Below are positions 50,224-60,137 of a stretch of 64,000 nt of DNA, in pieces. The notes under the pieces were generated by a model. It was not told where the DNA came from. It did no database searches and saw only the letters and a program-made list of their open reading frames with translations. The DNA is from Paramecium tetraurelia (taxonomy: Eukaryota > Ciliophora > Oligohymenophorea > Peniculida > Parameciidae): positions 124,001 to 188,000 of the forward strand of contig NW_001798955.1 of the NCBI RefSeq assembly GCF_000165425.1. The letters run 5' to 3'. A program made the translations under genes and the position numbers. Every line of letters starts with the position of its first letter. Positions within the stretch are counted from its first letter, which is position 1.

Positions 50224-52109
50224 ATGGAATAAGATTCAAAATAGAGTTAGCTCATTTCTCCTATATAGAAAGCATAATAAATCTTAGATTAAAGTGAAAC
50301 ACAAAAAGCAAATGAATCTCAATAAAAAATGATTTCGAAGAGCAGAATCTAGAAATTTAGAACAGAAGACTTTTCTTTAAGGAAAAAACTTCAAAATTAA
50401 AGCTTTTATGGGAAAATGAAAGTAATATGTAAAGGGATGCAATAATACATTTACATATTGTTAGAAGACCCTAACTCTTCCTTAGTAGCTTATTGCTTGC
50501 AATTCCTTTTACTAACAAGTATATTGTTATCTTGCATTGCAATAATTGTAGATTCTCTAATGGACAACAGTATGATTATTGATTTAAAATAGATAGTAAT
50601 TCTCAGTATGATGAAATTTCATTTTATCTAGAATATTATCTCTTCATATTCTTTGGCTTAGAATACATATTGAGAATGTTTAGTTCAACGGCTTTTGATT
50701 AAAAATTAATGGGATTTATTTTATCTCCATTGAATTTAATAGATTTACTTGCAATAATGCCTTTCTTATTTAATCTCATTTTTGAAGGGGCAAGTTTGTC
50801 TGGATTAAGAGTAATTAGAATTATCAGATTCATGAGAGTATTTCGGCTATTTAAACTTTCGAGATTTATGAAGGACATGTTAATGATTGTAAATATATGA
50901 GTCACTTAAAAAGGTAGATACAGTGAAGCATTCAGCTAAAGACATAATAATATTGATTACGATGTTTTTCTTTATGGTTTTATTTTTCTCCATAGTTGTG
51001 TATTATTTGGAATATGATGAACGCTAAATCGTTGAAGATGAATAGAAAATTCATTCTATATCTGAGGCAATTTGGTGGTGTATTGCAACAATGACAACAG
51101 TTGGATACGGTGATAAGTTGCCCTTGAGTATACCAGGTAAAATGATGGCTTGCATAGCAGCCTTTTTTGGAATTACGTCTATTTCATTGTATAGAATATA
51201 AAAACTAAATAGACCTGTCGCAGTTATGGGAATGAACTTGACTTAAACATTGAAAGAGCATGAAGAAAATATAGAAATCTAGAAATTGAAGGATCAATTT
51301 GTTATGGAGAATGATACAGAATTGATCAATAAACGAGAATAAACACAATTAAATCTGAAGGAATTGAAATTTATGGAAAGAAGATTAGAATAACTGTTAG
51401 AAAATAACTAGAAGGTCATGGATTATGTTGAATAATCTCAATAATTATTTGATGAAGTGACCTAAGATCTTATGAGCTTATATTCAGCTTTGACTGAATA
51501 ACTGGATCTTCATATTGAAACAAAAATGAAGAATTTGAAGGCCAGACATCGAGTAAATTTTAGTTCATATTTACATAGATAATGAAAATGGAAAAGAATC
51601 TTAATCAAAAGAAATCCATCGAATTGAGTCAAATTGTATCTGCATTCAAGGAGAAATAAAGGTTGATTTCTTAGGGCTCAATTCTAGTGTGTGAAGAGAG
51701 CCAAGCGGATGTTTTTAGTATTGCAAGTAAACATAGTAGACAAAGTAAACAATACACAACAACAAGAAAGAACTAAAAATTAAGAAGCAAAAATAGCAGA
51801 GGCTCCTATCTATGTGTCATTAATAATAGCAACCTAAATCCTTTTAAAACTTAGACAGATTTTAATGATCCTGATTCTCATTAAAATAGTATTATATATG
51901 CTCAGATCAGTTCAAAGAACTCTGTCTTAAATTAAGATGCGCTAGGTGGTAATGCTGAATTCAAATTCAATTTGGAAGAGTCAAGCGGTAATATAGACGA
52001 AGAGGATGACAATGATAATAGATTCGATCTAAGCAGTAAAATGCAAAGTATCTCAAACATTTAAGATTTTAAACTGAAGAATAGTATTAAAAATAATAAT
52101 ATATTATGA
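50224..52109 (+). CDS. Voltage-gated potassium channel (six-span, Kv type)
   Basis: About 590 residues. A polar N-terminus is followed by S1 (FLLLTSILLSCIAIIVDSL), S2 (YYLFIFFGLEYILRMFSS), S3 (LNLIDLLAIMPFLFNLIF), S4 with basic residues every third position (RVIRIIRFMRVFRLFK), S5 (IIILITMFFFMVLFFSIVVYY), the pore IWWCIATMTTVGYGD and S6 FGITSISLPVAVMGMN. A 24-nt intron lies inside S6, between TTG and CCT, and hides that match in raw translation. The C-terminus is a long coiled coil (KEHEENIEIQKLKDQF and on) and a Ser/Asn/Asp-rich tail that may be a regulatory or trafficking region. Such channels shape membrane excitability and swimming behaviour in ciliates. The stop TGA overlaps an ATG that opens the next frame. 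Confidence 0.92.
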
Positions 52110-52936
52110 ACTGCTACGATAAATAATTTCTTGAATATAGATCGAACAACTCAACTTTGGATCAACAATATTCTTTGTTCGATGATATTAAGTACAATAA
52201 AAAGAGTAATGAGTTCATCCAAGAGAATAATGAAAATTAAAAAGAATAATAATATGTTTATATAAGAGATAATTATTATTATGCAACTAGAGGTGATTTT
52301 ATAACCAAGGTTGTCTATGCGAATAATGCATTAGAATTTATTAATGGGTTAAGATTGGATCAATTTTTTGGTTATGGTATTGATGAAAATCTATATTTAA
52401 AAATTAAAACCTGCAATCTCAATTACAAAAAATGTGATACTATCAACGAAGAGCTGATTAAATAATTCAACGATATCTTCCAATTGATTTGGATTGACAC
52501 ATCAATTGAAAAATTATAAGCTGCTCGATTATTATATAATTAGATCATTAAAAATAACAATCAATTCACAGATAAGTAAATCTGTGATTTGTATTCATAA
52601 TTATTACAGAAAATCAAATCATTAAGTATCTTATAATATAAACTATAATATAATAGAAAACAAAAATACCTTCAAATAAAGAGTTCATATTATGAAAATG
52701 GAATTTGTGATATTCAAAATATATGACTATTAACATTTTCCTGATATTAAAAAAAATTGCAATATGTATTTAATTATGTTAAATATATAGATGCAAAGTC
52801 TGTTAATAGCATAAATCTAAGTACTACTGCGGAGGTTGTTTTTACTTTACGGGTAAAAAATGGAGTTTATGTTTGGATGGATGCTTCAGTAAATTTCATT
52901 AGGAACCCAGTAAATATTTATGTAGAAAGAAAATGA
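52106..52936 (+). pseudogene. Possible disrupted gene with PAS-like C-terminal segment
   Basis: One frame runs from ATG at 52106 through about 205 codons rich in Tyr, Asn and Gln (YVYIRDNYYYATRGDFITK, LRLDQFFGYGIDENLY), meets TGA at 52724-52726 and again at 52742-52744, then continues in the same frame for about 60 good codons (EVVFTLRVKNGVYVWMDAS) to TGA at 52934-52936. The second part resembles the last strands of a PAS fold. Either two nonsense changes have broken the gene, or an unusually long intron, 52707-52790 (84 nt, in frame), removes both stops. The ATG overlaps the channel gene's stop by four bases, so the true start is doubtful. Confidence 0.45.
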
Positions 52937-52963
52937 ATTAAATTAAATGATGTATGTTCGATT

Positions 52964-53705
52964 TCATTACTAAAACTGGGATGCAAATTTATGAATCAAA
53001 TTTAATTGTTATTCCAATGGCAATGGAGCACAGCGTTTCAATAAATTAATTATTAGAACTGCATCGACACCTTTAATCCAAACTCTACCATTTTTACCCA
53101 CACAGACTTCGAAACTCGAGTGTTTGCTTATCTCCTTAAATAATTCTGGCTTTGTTTAAGAACTTAATAGACTTTAAACAAAATTCAAAGGCAAATCAAC
53201 AATGACTCCTCCGGTTAATTCTCTAAATAGATTTTCTCCTGTTGTCTAAATATTAAGATAAAATTATTACCCATTCTTTCTTACTCTAAGGATTTATACA
53301 TGACAATTTACCCTTTAGGTAATGATTCAATTCAATGACTCTAGCGTATAAAAGTTATCCAACTTAAATGTTTGGTTTATTCTTCTTTGTTGCTCCCTCA
53401 AAATCCATTTAATTTAGATTATATACTAACCCATTACCGAGATCACAAAAATAATACTCGCTATTCTTTCCAGTGACTTAGACTATCACATAGTCTTCAA
53501 TTTCAGGTGTATAGTATATTGGATTATGACAAATTGCAATTTTTTATTAATCTAACCAAAACCAACCTGCATGTTTTGTTTCTATTTCCAGAGATTTAGT
53601 AATGTTGACATCTTGCTTATTTGTTTTAATGGTATTGCCAGAAACTAAACTCTTGAGAGGAATTTTTTCTCCTGGCAAAGTTATATATACAAGAGCACTT
53701 TACAT
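52964..53705 (-). CDS. RRP40: Exosome cap subunit RRP40 (EXOSC3)
   Basis: Protein of 238 residues after removing one 25-nt intron that follows KKEW. It has the short N-terminal domain (LPGEKIPLKSLVSG), the S1 domain with DYVIVQVTGKNSEYYFCDLG, the strongly conserved DFEGATKKNKPNIQVGQLLYARV, and the KH domain with KHSSFEVCVGKNGRVWIK. This is the standard RRP40 layout and length. RRP40 is one of three S1/KH cap proteins of the RNA exosome, which trims rRNA, snRNA and mRNA 3' ends in nucleus and cytoplasm. The start is shared with a very short head-to-head spacer: the next gene on the + strand starts 15 bp away. Confidence 0.93.
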
Positions 53706-53720
53706 TAAATAATTTAATTT

Positions 53721-54095
53721 ATGGCTGCAGAATTTAAAATTATAGTTGACAGAGCTATTTAAAAATATCAAACATAAATTGAATCCCTATAAATAAAATA
53801 GCAGAAATGCTAAGCCTAAGTAGAGGATCTATATAAGAATGATGAAAAAATAAAAAGTGCTTTATTGATTGAATGCAATAAGGATGTCAATAACTTCAAT
53901 AACTACTTATAATAATACAGACAATAATAAATAAATTCAATGACAGAAATTTGTTATCAAGAATTATAATTATTTAATGATATAAATTCCTAAGAATACA
54001 AAACGGCTAAAAGGAATTGTATAAGAAATTAATTACTTAACAATGTTGTGTTTGAGTAGAACATATAATTAAAATTAAGTGGAATGTAAGTGTGA
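53721..54095 (+). CDS. Small coiled-coil protein, unknown
   Basis: An intronless frame of 124 codons starting MAAEFKIIVDRAIQKYQTQ, with Gln/Lys/Glu heptads over most of its length and a central QYRQQQINSMTEICYQELQ. Helical throughout, no membrane span or signal. Small helical subunits of multisubunit complexes (tethering, BLOC or kinetochore type) look like this, but no specific family can be named. Divergent from RRP40 with a 15-bp spacer. Confidence 0.6.
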
Positions 54096-54148
54096 AGTAT
54101 AGATATAAAAAATAATAACAAAAATTATGAATAAGGGTGATTCAGATA

Positions 54149-55716
54149 TCAATGCAAATTAAATAGATTTTTCCTTACATTCTGCACTTTATTCACATTA
54201 TATGGTTTTTTGGCTGCCTAGATTAATTCCTATTAAGCTTCATGTAGAATATCGCAAATGCGATTTGCTGCATTTTTCTTACTATGAATAATAACTGTAT
54301 TTGGACAAGTCGTGTTAGACTATGATATTATAAATTGAATTACATCACTCTATATTGGAGTAGTTAGAGAGGAGTTTTCGATTTCTTTTGTCAGCATTTC
54401 ACTAAACTCATTGATTTCCTATTCATTTTGAAAGTCCTCCTCTCTGTAGAACTATTAAAATTATTATTATGTTATTATGTTTTCTTAAAGAAGTGTCTCC
54501 AAAACTACTTGTCTACTTGATAATCTCGACTAATGTTTTGGTTTCTAACTGGGAGAGAGCATTGGTGAATCATCAAATTACTAGGAAGAAAAATTAAATT
54601 GTCTATTTAATTGAACATCTTCTAATTCATCCGATGAGTCCATAATGCTTGATCTGATTGTATTAAACGTTTCTAACAGATTTAAATTGGAATTTTGTGA
54701 CTGATGGTTTAGTCTTTAATATGGTTGTGAATTGAGTAGTCTATAGAATTCACTTTCGCCAAAATAATTAATGAAAATTTCATTAAATAAGAGTTCTTGA
54801 ACAGATTGCACATTGGAGTTAATCACATTCTGTACTGTATCCTTTTCTTTAGGAAATCTAGAATTTTTAATTAACAGAATACTTTGAAATTAAGTAAGAC
54901 TTGATTAATTGAACATCTTAGAATATTTCTTTAGAATATTCGTTTGTCATTTTTTCAATCTTACCATTGTCTAAGACCTCCATATTGCAATTATCATCCA
55001 ACAAAATTATGTTAGAAACCTATTACAAAATTAAAACGAATTTTACTTAAAAGTGATTTAGAACCAACCCCTCATTATGGTATTTGTACAACATTTTTAA
55101 TAAACCAAAAAACGATTATTCGAACGATAACTCTATAATTGGCTTTCCATTCAAATACGAAATTACTATATAGAGATAATGTTCATCTTCATATAGATAT
55201 TCATGTTTTTAGTTCCTTATTATCTATTTTAAATATTCCTTTCCTTCCATTTTTGCATACTTTTTTATCGATTTTATCATACCACTCTATTTATCTCTTA
55301 CTTACAACACCTATTAAATAACAACAAGTAATACCTAAAATTTCTCTAAGTCAAACAACACTTTTTCTATTTCATAATACAATTAAATATCCAAATGCAT
55401 GCAATGTTAGTCAACGACCTTGTAAAACTACTGTAACTTTGGCCCGTTGACATTTATTTAACCAAATTTATTTTAAAGAGTGACTCCTCTCTCATCTAAA
55501 ATAACATAAGTTTCCAATAAATTTATATATTAACTATTGGCATATAATTGACCTGAGACCACTTTAAATCTCTCCAGGTTGTTTTCGCAGTATAGCTCAA
55601 AAGTTTATTCCTTTAAATTAAGATGGAATGCTTACTTCTTCATCATCTAAATTCAATTGCCATTTATCATAAACTGGATTCCAAAAGGATTCAGCAAAGA
55701 GAGAATCTTAAATCAT
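54149..55716 (-). CDS. Protein-kinase-fold pseudokinase
   Basis: About 490 residues with introns of 24-27 nt. A globular N-domain (ENNLERFKVVSGQLYANSQY, VILDERGVTLQNKFGQ) may be a PH-like fold. The kinase-like part has SGMIKSIKKYAKMEG (site of the usual VAIK lysine) and EDEHYLYIVISYLNGK (hinge). The catalytic loop VLNHFQVSNIILLDD stands where HRDLKPEN is expected, so the catalytic Asp is replaced by His while the Asn is kept, and DFG reads DNG. The C-terminal ~270 residues are low-complexity Ser/Gln/Asn-rich with a helical end (NRICDILHEAQQELIQAA). It should bind partners or nucleotide rather than phosphorylate by the standard mechanism. Confidence 0.72.
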
Positions 55717-57076
55717 TTTTCTAAATATTTTTTTTATTAATAATCATTTTATAGCTTTTAATAAATACTTATATAGCCTCTCATATCATTTTCGAATTTT
55801 ATATATATATATTTATATACAACTCATTTATTACCCAATTTAATTAATCAATTATTACACATTTATAAGATTAGATCAATATTTACTATGTATATTTTTC
55901 ATACTCAATTCATCTTGAAAATTATTTGTTTTTAAACTTTCATTCAATCAGAATAATACTGAATTTTTATTTATTTTTTATAATACTTCATTTAGACAAC
56001 GAATATCTTCCATATATATACTTTAAATGAATAAAAGACAGAATTATCAAAGTCGGTATTCCATACTTGTAATTAGATTTATTTATTGAATCATTTACCT
56101 AATTTCATCATAAACAAAGGATGTGCTGGAGGTAATAATAAATTTTATTTTTTATTTACTTCATTTTAAACTATGCAAATAACTGATTTGAATTATTTAA
56201 TTAATGAAAAATTTGAAAAAATATCAAATAAACTGAATAGTGTGTCATAATTAAAAATTCATGTATTTAAATGTAACCTATTAAATTCAATATTGTTCGT
56301 CATAAAAGTATAATTAAATTATTTAATTCATATTAAATACCAATGTAGTCATATTTATAAACTAAATATCCAAAACTTATAGAATAAATTAACTATTTAA
56401 GTGGATGCTATTTTCCATTCTCTAATAATCTAGATGAATTATATATATTCTTTGAACTCATTTTTAATATAAAAATAATAGTTATTTGCTAATCAATTTA
56501 TTAATTTGATAAGTATTTTTAATCCAATTATTTCTCAGTTTTATCCTCTATCTCTAATACACTCTAAAAGCGATTCAAGGATTAATTACCGATAATTTAA
56601 TTTTATCATTTATATACTAATCCAAAAGATATAAAATATTCTTTTTATTCGTTTAATTCAGAAATTGTTTTGAAAAAGAATTAATTTCAGCGATTCCAAA
56701 TCTTAGTTTGCTAATTCATAATTATTTCATTACTTTTTTGGTTATTCAAACATATTTATATTCAATTTTTTTTGCCTTTTTCCTTTTCTTCCAAATATAA
56801 AAATTCCAATCAAAGTTGAATATCTTTACTAACTCCATTTTCTAGAGTTTATTAAAATGCTAATTTTCTTGTTATGAATTAGATGAAATCATCTTAAATC
56901 TTAAGGATGAATTCTAAAAATTCTATTTATTTATTTGAGCTGAAAAAAATTTACATTTTTTATAAGTAGAAATTCAAATTAAAATTTAGAAGTAGAAGCA
57001 AATCATGAATTCTTGGTTAGTTAAAGAAATTATAAAAATTATCATTTATTAAATTATAAATTGTGATTAACAATTA
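55717..57076. other. Long intergenic region, AT-rich
   Basis: A divergent spacer of about 1.36 kb between the pseudokinase and the helicase, nearly all A/T with short TATA-like runs (for example around 55800). No gene, RNA or repeat can be supported. Confidence 0.55.
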
Positions 57077-59124
57077 ATGTTAACAAGAAGAAAAAGTTCT
57101 GAATTAATTGAACCAGAGATTGTTAAAAAGGTCAAAGGAATCGATGAGAGCAACTTGAAAGCATATATAAAAAACAAGCAAACAAGAAAAGTTTTAGAAG
57201 TAAGAATTTAAAATTAACAAAAAAGGGTAGAGGCATCTCAAATTTATTCCCAATTCAATAGTAATGTTTTGAAACAATTTACAATGGAGATGATATTATA
57301 GGGTAGGATAGAACAGGTTCAGGTAAAACTCTTGCATATTGCCTCCCAATTCTTGAAAGAATAAGAGGATTAGGATTAAAATAAAATAAAAATCCTTATG
57401 TATTAGTATTATTACCAACAAGAGAATTGGCAATCCAAGTAACTACTGAATTTAATACTATTTTACATAAAGAAAATGAATACAGAATTTATAGTATATA
57501 TGGTGGTACAGATCTAAGAAACTAAATTGATTAAGTGAGATAAGGATGTGAAATAGTAGTTGGAACACCTGGAAGAATATAGGATCTTTTGGAAAGAAAG
57601 GTTCTAAAATTAGATGAAATTCAAGTGGTTGTTTTGGATGAGGCAGATCAAATGTTGAATTTTGGATTTTAAGAAAATATTGAAAAGATCATGTCATATT
57701 TCAATGAAAGAAAAATTTAAATGCTATTATTTAGTGCTACTATACCTGATTGGGTAAAGGAACTATCACACAAATATATGGAAGCCAATACCAAACATAT
57801 TAATTTAATTAAGAGACATGAGGTAACTCTATTAATCTAAATATTTAGACTTAAACTTCAACAACTGTCAAACATTATGCCCTCTAATGTGCAAGAAATC
57901 AATTAAGCGGTGCAATAGGTGATGTAGTTTCAGTTTATGGTGGAAGACATGCAAGAACTATTATCTTTTGTGAGACTAAAAGAGAATGCAATGAAATTAT
58001 TTTGCATTCAAAATTACCAGCTGAAACATAACCATTACATGGAGACATTCCTTAATAATAAAGAACAGTGACATTTGAAGGATTTAAAAATGGAAAATTC
58101 AAATGTTTAGTTGCAACCAATGTTGCAGCTAGAGGATTGGATTTCCCATAAGTAGATTTAATTATTTAATGCAATCCTCCTAAAGATATTGAATCATATA
58201 TCCACAGATCAGGAAGAACAGGTAGAGCTGGAAAGGATGGAGTATGTATCACTTTCTATTCAAAGAAGGATATGGGTTTGATTGAAAGAGTGGAGAGAGT
58301 AGCTAAAATAAAATTCATAAAAATTTCTGCTCCTCAACATTAAGATATTATCAAGGCAAGCTCAAGAGATTTATAAACTAGTTTATAAGTAGTTAGTAAA
58401 GAGACTTGTTGATATGTTTTAACCTGTGGCTTAAGAGATCATTTCTAGATGTGATCCAGTAGAAGCCTTGGCTAGAGCCTTAGCATGTGTGAGTGGATAT
58501 AAAGACAAACTATAGAATAGATCTATGTTAGGATCTTTTGAGGGATATATAACATAAGTGTTAAGATCATCAACTCCATTCTAAGCTTGTGGTTATATTT
58601 GGAAGTTCTTAAAGAATAACTTTTCAGAATAGATTTGCAATAGTATTAAGGGTATGAAAAAAATAAGAAATGAGAACGGTGTTGCATTTGATATTAGTGA
58701 AGATGTCAAGGAAGAATTTGAAAATCAATACTAGGAGATATCACAAAATGGATATTGCAGAGGAATTGAAATTGAATAAGCCACTAGTCTTCCAGATATA
58801 ATTGAAGAATAATTTTAATCACATCAAAACTATCATTAATAACCAACAGTTTAAGTCTCACAAACAGTTAAAAAGGAATAAGAAATATTTATAGGAGGGT
58901 TAGATTTTAAGATTACAGAAGATGAAATTAAAAATGAATTCAAAAATAGAGGAGTTGAGTTATTCAATCTCAGATTATTAAGAGGCTAGGATGGTTAATC
59001 AAAAGGATCTGCTTTTGGAGTGTGTAGAACTAAAGAAATGGTATCAGTGGCTATAAAATAAAATGGAACTAAATTCAGAGGAAGAAACGTTCGTGTAAAT
59101 ATGGCAAATGAAAAACCTAAATGA
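57077..59124 (+). CDS. DEAD-box RNA helicase of the DDX21/Gu type with GUCT and C-terminal RRM
   Basis: About 660 residues. Helicase motifs in order: Q motif region [11 protein letters not shown], motif I RTGSGKT, Ia PTRELA, GG, Ib [60 protein letters not shown] then leads into the GUCT domain ([14 protein letters not shown]) and an RRM with RNP2 IFIGGL and RNP1 [11 protein letters not shown]21-type helicases unwind RNA in the nucleolus for rRNA synthesis and processing. A 26-nt intron sits before GRGISN and another 26-nt one after KRHE. At 58381-58396 the frame changes across 16 nt that begin GT and end AG, so either a 16-nt intron or a sequence error lies there. Confidence 0.9.
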
Positions 59125-59299
59125 TAAATTTTTATATGTATATATAGTAAAATACATTATCTAAATACAAAATAACTACAGCATTGCAATTTATTAGAAA
59201 CTGTCTAATTTCATGTATAATATATTTTTTGAAATATGAGCACATTAGGGTTCTCTTAGTATTTATTATATTTTAATACAATTTATAATTACATTTTTA

Positions 59300-60094
59300 A
59301 TGCTAAAATAGAAGTTGGTTTAATTATAATAATAGCGAAAGGATCTTGAAGATCATATTGAACAACTCAATTAACAACTATAAGTTTATTATGATAAGGG
59401 ATACAATAAATCATTAATAGACGAAGAAGGATTTCCCAGATAGGATCTAGATTTTGGTGAACTATCTACATACAAAAATTTAAGAAGAGAATTCAATGAA
59501 AAAAACAATGACTACAAAGATTTGATGAAGCTTCTTGAACAAAGTATACCATTTTATAATGTTTTAGCAATGATATCATATCATTAGGAATTGTAAAATG
59601 ATCCTAATCTCAATAATGAAATAGAAGCATACACCTAAAAATGGAAGGAACAACAATAACAGTCAAAATAAATACAATAATAGCAGTAGTAGCAATAACA
59701 ATAACAATAATAACAACAATCAAGTAGTTCATAAAATTAGAGGAATGAATATTCCAAGTAAAATGAAAATGACCTAATTAAACCCTTTGCTTATTTAGAG
59801 GATGTAATCAAAGATTCACCTGCAGATAAGGGAGGTTTTAAAATTAATGATTTTTTGATTAGATTTGGGATAATAGATCACAGCAATCACAATAGATTAT
59901 AAAATCTTTATGAATACATAAAAAATCAATAGAATAAACAGGTAAATGTGAAGATCTTACGTTTACTCACATAGTAAGCAAATGTGACTAACATTGACTT
60001 TTCAAAAGAATCATATATCATAATGGATTTAACTATAACTCCTTAAACATGGAATGGAAAAGGATTATTAGGATGGAAAATGAACGTGATTTGA
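59300..60094 (+). CDS. PSMD9: 26S proteasome assembly chaperone PSMD9/Nas2 (p27)
   Basis: An intronless gene of 264 codons. The N-terminal coiled coil and the signature SLIDEEGFPRQDLDFGEL match PSMD9 (consensus LVD.EG.PR.D.D...V). A poly-Gln linker (from about 59675) separates it from a PDZ-like domain: PFAYLEDVIKDSPADKGGF, then INDFLIRFG and VNVKILR. The family-typical end is present as WNGKGLLGWKMNVI. Nas2 holds the Rpt5 C-tail during assembly of the proteasome base. The Gln tract is coded by mixed TAA, TAG, CAA and CAG codons, so an ordinary code would see a cluster of stops. Confidence 0.93.
59675..59720 (+). repeat. Poly-Gln tract of mixed TAA/TAG/CAA/CAG codons
   Basis: In-frame linker of PSMD9 between coiled coil and PDZ-like domain. 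All four glutamine codons of the ciliate code are used, mixed at random. Confidence 0.8.
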
Positions 60095-60137
60095 AATATC
60101 TAGTATATATTGTAATTTAAATATAAAGACATAGTTA

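Noticed and set aside
52724-52744. Selenocysteine at the two TGA codons
   Set aside because: Nothing points to a selenoprotein family, and two TGAs so close in a low-complexity region fit nonsense changes or an intron better.
55139-55321. Hydrophobic + strand frame near 55.2 kb
   Set aside because: It overlaps, in antisense, the kinase-like domain of the pseudokinase gene, which has clear hinge and loop motifs.
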